Origin: CAZJDM01 sp964544765 | Lineage (GTDB): Bacteria; Bdellovibrionota_B; Oligoflexia; CAYFLR01 | DNA: 8,420 nt | Direction: 5' to 3' | Assembly: GCA_964544765.1 (NCBI GenBank) | Contig: CAZJDM010000176.1 | Location: forward strand, 1-8,420 | Shown: piece after piece, positions 5,316 through 8,420 of the stretch | Position numbering within the stretch: position 1 is the stretch's first letter | Layout: each line of letters starts with the position of its first letter | Position numbers and translations under genes: made by a program | Notes under the pieces: generated by a model | Databases searched by the model: none | The model's input: only the letters and a program-made list of their open reading frames with translations | What the model was told of the DNA's origin: nothing

Positions 5316-6386
5316 TTAAAAATTAAATCCTAATCTTAATCCAATATAATTATGACTTAGTATTGGTAAAAAAGAAAGAGAATCTGATATTTTTTTCTTC
5401 CTTAGCATAATAGATACTTTGTTGTCTGACTTTTTAACAACTTTTCTACCATGATCAATGGCTATATTGGCAAATGTATATCCTAAGGCAATAGAAAGAG
5501 GATAATCACTGGCCCAATGTACCCCATTATTTAACATTTGAAAGGATAGAAGACCTAACAAAGTATAACCAAGTGGTCTAATAAACGTATATTCTGGTAG
5601 ATTTTCAGCAATAACTGTAATGGTATGAAAAGTTACCGCCACATGCCCCGAAGGGTATGCATCATAGGTAGACACACTATCATGATAGGTTTTGATGCTG
5701 GGAAACGGTCTCCATTTACCACGATCTACAGAAGCTACAAACGGGCTTTCTCTACCCGTAGTGTGTTTTAACAATTGAACAGAAAAACCAACGGTTAAAA
5801 ATCCTTCAAAAAGTTGACTCGCTATTTGTAACAATCTATTATCCTGCTTGATAGCTCCAGATACTAAAAAAGACAAAGCAACTGTGACCTGTGTCCACCC
5901 ATCACCTATAAAATACATGGACGATCCCAGATCATAAGGCCCTTTGAAGGCAAAGCCTTTATCATTAAAATAGGAAGTAGAAGCATCAGTTGATATATCC
6001 AATTTTCTACCCAAAACCTGAGCCTTATCTATAAGAAGCTGATCGTAATAAATTAACAACCCAGTACTTAAAATCACCGCGGTAAAACCCTTCCAATTTT
6101 CCCATTTAAAAGTTCGGGTGAAATATTCCTGCATACCTGATGGGAAATTAACAATAAAGTCGGAAAACCCCGGTTTTTCATAAACGAAATAGGTATCTTC
6201 ACTAACCTGAATATATTGAGCTGATTGGGTTGATTGATCAGACGGTGTTGACTGAGAGGAATGTTTTGACTGTGCTGATTGAGTTGATTGGGATAATTGG
6301 TTACCAGTTATTACCCCATTTAAGATGGTCAACCAAGTCATCATAAATACTAATAATCTAATTTTAACAAACGATTTATAAAACAT
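5316..6386 (-). CDS. Exported PAP2-superfamily phosphatase
   Basis: The product has 356 residues. The ATG at 6386 has GAGG close upstream. The N-terminus is a Sec signal (4-28), then a Ser/Gln/Thr-rich linker (30-57). Residues 95-310 are the PAP2 (type 2 phosphatidic acid phosphatase) core with hydrophobic helices. Motif 1 is KHTTGRESP (207-215), motif 2 is PSGH (245-248) with His248 as general acid, and motif 3 is GVHWASD with nucleophile His290 and Asp294. Such enzymes remove phosphate from lipid phosphates or related phosphoesters at the membrane. The second Arg of the classic K-x6-RP motif is Ser214 here, and the Arg usually preceding the motif-3 His is absent. The C-terminus (YIGLRLGFNF) looks like an outer-membrane strand. 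The gap 6387-6505 to the preceding gene has no clear terminator or promoter, so readthrough from 6506-8094 is possible. Confidence 0.88.
   Translation of the reverse strand: MFYKSFVKIRLLVFMMTWLTILNGVITGNQLSQSTQSAQSKHSSQSTPSDQSTQSAQYIQVSEDTYFVYEKPGFSDFIVNFPSGMQEYFTRTFKWENWKGFTAVILSTGLLIYYDQLLIDKAQVLGRKLDISTDASTSYFNDKGFAFKGPYDLGSSMYFIGDGWTQVTVALSFLVSGAIKQDNRLLQIASQLFEGFLTVGFSVQLLKHTTGRESPFVASVDRGKWRPFPSIKTYHDSVSTYDAYPSGHVAVTFHTITVIAENLPEYTFIRPLGYTLLGLLSFQMLNNGVHWASDYPLSIALGYTFANIAIDHGRKVVKKSDNKVSIMLRKKKISDSLSFLPILSHNYIGLRLGFNF
6216..6299 (-). repeat. Degenerate Ser/Gln/Thr tandem repeat after the PAP2 signal peptide
   Basis: Residues 30-57 of the PAP2 protein are almost entirely Ser, Gln, Thr and Ala. 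The heptad QSTQSAQ occurs twice (33-39 and 51-57), and the DNA shows repeated CAATCA-type hexamers. It looks like a flexible linker that grew by slippage. Confidence 0.8.
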
Positions 6387-6505
6387 CGCCCTCTAATATC
6401 ATATTTATATTTGGACATCAATTCGAGAAATCTAATATTGACCTTCCTCAAAAAAATGGACAAAATTTGGTAACTAACGTCATCGGCTCTTATTGACAAC
6501 TTACT

Positions 6506-7462
6506 TTATTTCTTTCTATTGGTAATTTCTAACCTGGCCCAAATGGGATAATGATCTGAGGCTTTTACCTTATCAAAGTTGATTACTTTCCAATCAACAG
6601 CAACTATATTTACTAAATTACTACCCGAATAAAAAATATGATCAATTTGTCTATCAGCTACTAAATAGGTTCTAATAGGTTTTTTCCCTTCTTTAATTTC
6701 TTTAGCAAAGATAGTCTCATAAGAATCCTGCAATCCAGTTTGCTTTTTTAGCGCTTCAAAACTGGAAGCTCTAAACTGTGGTCCGATATTGAAATCACCG
6801 GCAAAGACAATTGGTATATTGGGTTTTAATGCTTTTTTCATATTTTTGATGGTTATTTCAGTCATGGGGGAGGTAAATTTATTATCAAAATGAGTACTTA
6901 GTGCATATAATTTATATCCATATTTCCTATGTTCCAATAGAGCCCATACCACATTACGCGGCATCACATTACCCAACTTGAAGGTAAAAAAGGAAGTTGA
7001 GCCTGATCCTGCGGAAAGGGGCCAATACCCTCTGTCCACTTCCTTAAAGGTTCTATTATCGTATAATAAAGTACTATCTGTAACCTTTTTAAAAAATATT
7101 ACCACATAATCATCCAGCTGAGACTTTAAAAATTTGATTTGATTAAATGTAGCTTCTTGTATTCCTATAATTTCCGCCTTACTTTGTCTTAGAATGGTAG
7201 CGACATCACACTTTCTTTCTTCCCAAGAAGGATAGCTGGAAAAAAGAGAAAATGAATCAAATAAAATATTAAAACTAAGGACATCAATATATGATTTTTT
7301 AACGGTTTTAGCAGTAGGAGCAGTAGTAGGTTTAGTAACCTTCACTAATAAATAATCCTCTAAATAACGACAATTTCTTTTACAGGAAATAGCTAGAAAG
7401 TATAGAAAGATTACACATAAAAATAATCGAGACAATAATCGCGATAATAATCTACTATTCAA
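6506..7462 (-). CDS. Lipoprotein of the endonuclease/exonuclease/phosphatase (EEP) superfamily
   Basis: The product has 318 residues. The start is a TTG at 7462, with AGGAG 7 nt upstream, overlapping the previous gene's stop by 4 nt. The hydrophobic stretch (12-24) and lipobox AISC predict lipidation at Cys27, so it acts in the envelope. A Thr/Ala/Lys linker (43-56) leads to the EEP core, the Mg-dependent phosphodiesterase/phosphatase fold shared by DNase I, sphingomyelinases and inositol phosphatases. The visible active-site residues are Asn65 (SFNIL), Glu103 (IGIQEA), His191 (STHFDN), Asp223 and Asn225 (GDFNIG), Asp274-His275 (IDHIF) and Asp303-His304 (SDH), a complete set. The substrate cannot be read from the sequence. 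An extracytoplasmic phospholipid, phosphosugar or nucleic acid phosphodiester is plausible. It is coupled to the barrel-like lipoprotein upstream, and the PAP2 gene follows 119 bp later. Confidence 0.9.
   Translation of the reverse strand: MNSRLLSRLLSRLFLCVIFLYFLAISCKRNCRYLEDYLLVKVTKPTTAPTAKTVKKSYIDVLSFNILFDSFSLFSSYPSWEERKCDVATILRQSKAEIIGIQEATFNQIKFLKSQLDDYVVIFFKKVTDSTLLYDNRTFKEVDRGYWPLSAGSGSTSFFTFKLGNVMPRNVVWALLEHRKYGYKLYALSTHFDNKFTSPMTEITIKNMKKALKPNIPIVFAGDFNIGPQFRASSFEALKKQTGLQDSYETIFAKEIKEGKKPIRTYLVADRQIDHIFYSGSNLVNIVAVDWKVINFDKVKASDHYPIWARLEITNRKK
7424..7453 (-). repeat. 12-bp tandem repeat in the EEP signal peptide
   Basis: About 2.5 copies of a 12-bp unit (consensus CGATTATTGTCT) encode repeated Arg-Leu-Leu-Ser at residues 4-13. 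Its unit length keeps the frame, as with the repeat at 1221-1256. Confidence 0.7.
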
Positions 7463-8094
7463 AAGAACACTCCTATACCAAATTGGGTTGGCGCATATTG
7501 ATTCATAGGTGAATATTGAGTAAAATGTTGTGTCCCTTCAATATACACCCCGATGTCTTTACCAATTTTGGTCCCTAATGATAAGGCAAAATGATGTTCA
7601 GTGTTAATTTCTGTTTCAGAAATGGTTCGAAATAGATAAGTAAGATTAGTATATAAAGTAAATATTTCTGCCCATCTATAACTCAAATAAGAGACTAAAG
7701 ACGCATCATAATAGTAACTAGAAACAATATTACCATCAATATCAATTCCACTTTCTTCTGACATAAATCCAATAGAACCACCAAAAGACAAATCAATTTC
7801 GTCTTTATGATAAACCAAACTTTTGACACCTACTTGAGTAATACTGGTGATAGTGCTTTTAATATAGACAGATGTATTTTGCCAAAAGGCATCTTGGATC
7901 AAGGCCTCTAAAAAAATGGTTCCTCCTTGACTCAACGGATAGTATCCTAAACCAATTAATAACTGTCTTTCTTTGTGGGGAATAATTTGGGCTGTTTGCA
8001 TTGATGACATGTTGACGGTTGAAACACAAGAAGAGAAAATAAACAGCATAATAAAAAACAAAAAAATTTTTACCATTTTATACTTACTTAACAT
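7459..8094 (-). CDS. Putative outer-membrane barrel-like lipoprotein of unknown function
   Basis: The product has 211 residues from the ATG at 8094. An in-frame TTG at 8100 and an ATG at 8076 are alternatives, and none has a clear Shine-Dalgarno. The signal peptide ends in the lipobox FSSC, so Cys23 is the predicted lipid anchor. The mature protein shows alternating hydrophobic/polar stretches with Gly and aromatic residues (LLIGLGYYPL, LSFGGSIGFM, YYYDASLVSYLSYRW), and ends in GIGVFF. This pattern suggests transmembrane beta-strands with an aromatic C-terminal residue. About 190 mature residues would fit an 8-strand barrel. No family is recognised. Its stop overlaps the EEP start by 4 nt, so the two are coupled and may work together, perhaps as anchor or partner for the hydrolase. 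Confidence 0.8.
   Translation of the reverse strand: MLSKYKMVKIFLFFIMLFIFSSCVSTVNMSSMQTAQIIPHKERQLLIGLGYYPLSQGGTIFLEALIQDAFWQNTSVYIKSTITSITQVGVKSLVYHKDEIDLSFGGSIGFMSEESGIDIDGNIVSSYYYDASLVSYLSYRWAEIFTLYTNLTYLFRTISETEINTEHHFALSLGTKIGKDIGVYIEGTQHFTQYSPMNQYAPTQFGIGVFF
7470..7474 (-). promoter_or_regulatory. Ribosome binding site supporting the TTG start of the EEP gene
   Basis: AGGAG on the minus strand lies 7 nt before the TTG at 7462, inside the final codons of the upstream lipoprotein gene. No ATG is available nearby in frame, so the TTG start with stop/start overlap is well supported. Confidence 0.8.
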
Positions 8095-8169
8095 ATTCAA
8101 TAATTCGGTTTATTTATTCAATAGTTTAATTTTAAGTGATTCTAGTAATCTTAGGAAGAGAAGGAAATA

Positions 8170-8194
8170 GTGGTAGGTAAAAATTGCCTACCAC
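8170..8194 (-). terminator. Hairpin terminator of the rightmost gene
   Basis: A perfect 8-bp stem, GTGGTAGG (8170-8177) with CCTACCAC (8187-8194), has a 9-nt loop. It begins 19 bp after the stop of the gene at 8214. On the minus strand it is followed by a pyrimidine-rich TATTTCCTTCTCTT tract rather than a pure T-run. It separates that gene from the lipoprotein/EEP pair, whose promoter should lie in 8095-8170. I find no clear promoter there. Confidence 0.55.
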
Positions 8195-8213
8195 CCACTT
8201 AGTTGATTGATTA

Positions 8214-8420
8214 TTACATTTCGCTATCAAGATCCGAAGCGGCATTAGGACAGAGAGGTTCCCTTACTAACCCATAACCAGCAATTTCAGCATGGGAAAT
8301 ACCATCAATTTTATTTTCATTAGCATAGTTTTGTCCTTCTGCTTCAATTGTTTCCGCGGAAATTCGGTTCCGTCGCATTAAAAGCAATTCCTTAGAATTT
8401 ATGATATAATAGTAGATATC
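8214..8420 (-). CDS. 3' part of an unrecognised gene, or a small protein gene
   Basis: The frame is open from the right edge (68 codons visible) to TAA at 8216-8214, with a second TAA immediately after. The visible end is hydrophilic and acidic, with ISAETIEAEG and a C-terminus of LCPNAASDLDSEM. No family is recognised. It could be the end of a longer protein entering from outside the window. It could also be a 54-residue protein starting at an internal ATG at 8378 (MRRNRIS), with a weak AAGGA 10 nt upstream. The downstream hairpin at 8170-8194 supports a real gene ending here. Confidence 0.5.
   Translation of the reverse strand, partial: DIYYYIINSKELLLMRRNRISAETIEAEGQNYANENKIDGISHAEIAGYGLVREPLCPNAASDLDSEM

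Noticed and set aside
6387..6505. Terminator after the EEP gene using the seven-T run on the minus strand near 6455
   Set aside because: I could find no stem of useful length directly before the T-run.
7973..8170. Plus-strand open frame of 65 codons at the lipoprotein 5' end
   Set aside because: It is mostly antisense to the lipoprotein signal peptide and its upstream region, and ends at the hairpin boundary. It has no Shine-Dalgarno and no recognisable content.

Overview
This is an AT-rich window (by eye roughly two thirds A+T) from a Gram-negative bacterium. Several products carry lipoprotein or Sec signals, and two end in the aromatic-tipped strands typical of outer-membrane proteins. Four of the complete genes look exported, and one or two more may be. 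One regulator resembles the TIGR02147/DUF4423 family, which is abundant in predatory Bdellovibrionota and in Fibrobacterota. Together with the low GC content and the many lipoproteins, this makes a Bacteriovorax/Bdellovibrio-like or similar environmental lineage plausible, but that is inference; no marker gene is present. At least two genes appear to use TTG or GTG starts. No RNA genes, transposases, integrases, prophage genes or CRISPR arrays are visible.

Layout. (1) Positions 1-888, minus strand: the N-terminal 296 residues of a regulator with a DNA-binding HTH, a cytoplasmic middle region, one transmembrane segment and a Gly-rich linker, running off the left edge. (2) Positions 889-1122: a divergent intergenic region with a 25-bp near-perfect palindrome. 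(3) Positions 1123-1884, plus strand: a secreted protein of unknown function. Just after its signal peptide lies a short motif that resembles the start of the regulator's external domain. (4) Positions 1885-2033: a convergent intergenic region with two hairpins. (5) Positions 2034-5164, minus strand: a compact three-gene unit, transcribed in the order LCIB-family carbonic anhydrase, Cys-rich lipoprotein, trypsin-like serine protease with a large unknown C-terminal domain. (6) Positions 5165-5315: a leader/terminator region with two hairpins. (7) Positions 5316-6386, minus: an exported PAP2-type phosphatase. (8) Positions 6506-8094, minus: a translationally coupled pair, a barrel-like lipoprotein followed by a lipoprotein endonuclease/exonuclease/phosphatase-fold hydrolase. 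(9) Positions 8170-8420: a terminator and the 3' part of an unrecognised minus-strand gene.

How it may work together (inference). The right half looks like envelope functions: a surface lipoprotein, a metal-dependent phosphodiesterase/phosphatase and a PAP2 phosphatase, which could act in sequence on phospholipids or other phosphoesters. The central unit joins a CO2/bicarbonate enzyme to two possibly extracytoplasmic products, an unexpected combination. The left end is the best candidate for something undescribed: a membrane-anchored HTH regulator facing a divergently transcribed secreted protein with a shared palindrome between them, suggesting a one-component transmembrane signalling pair. 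A recurring oddity is short tandem repeats inside signal peptides, the export-proximal linker and gene junctions.
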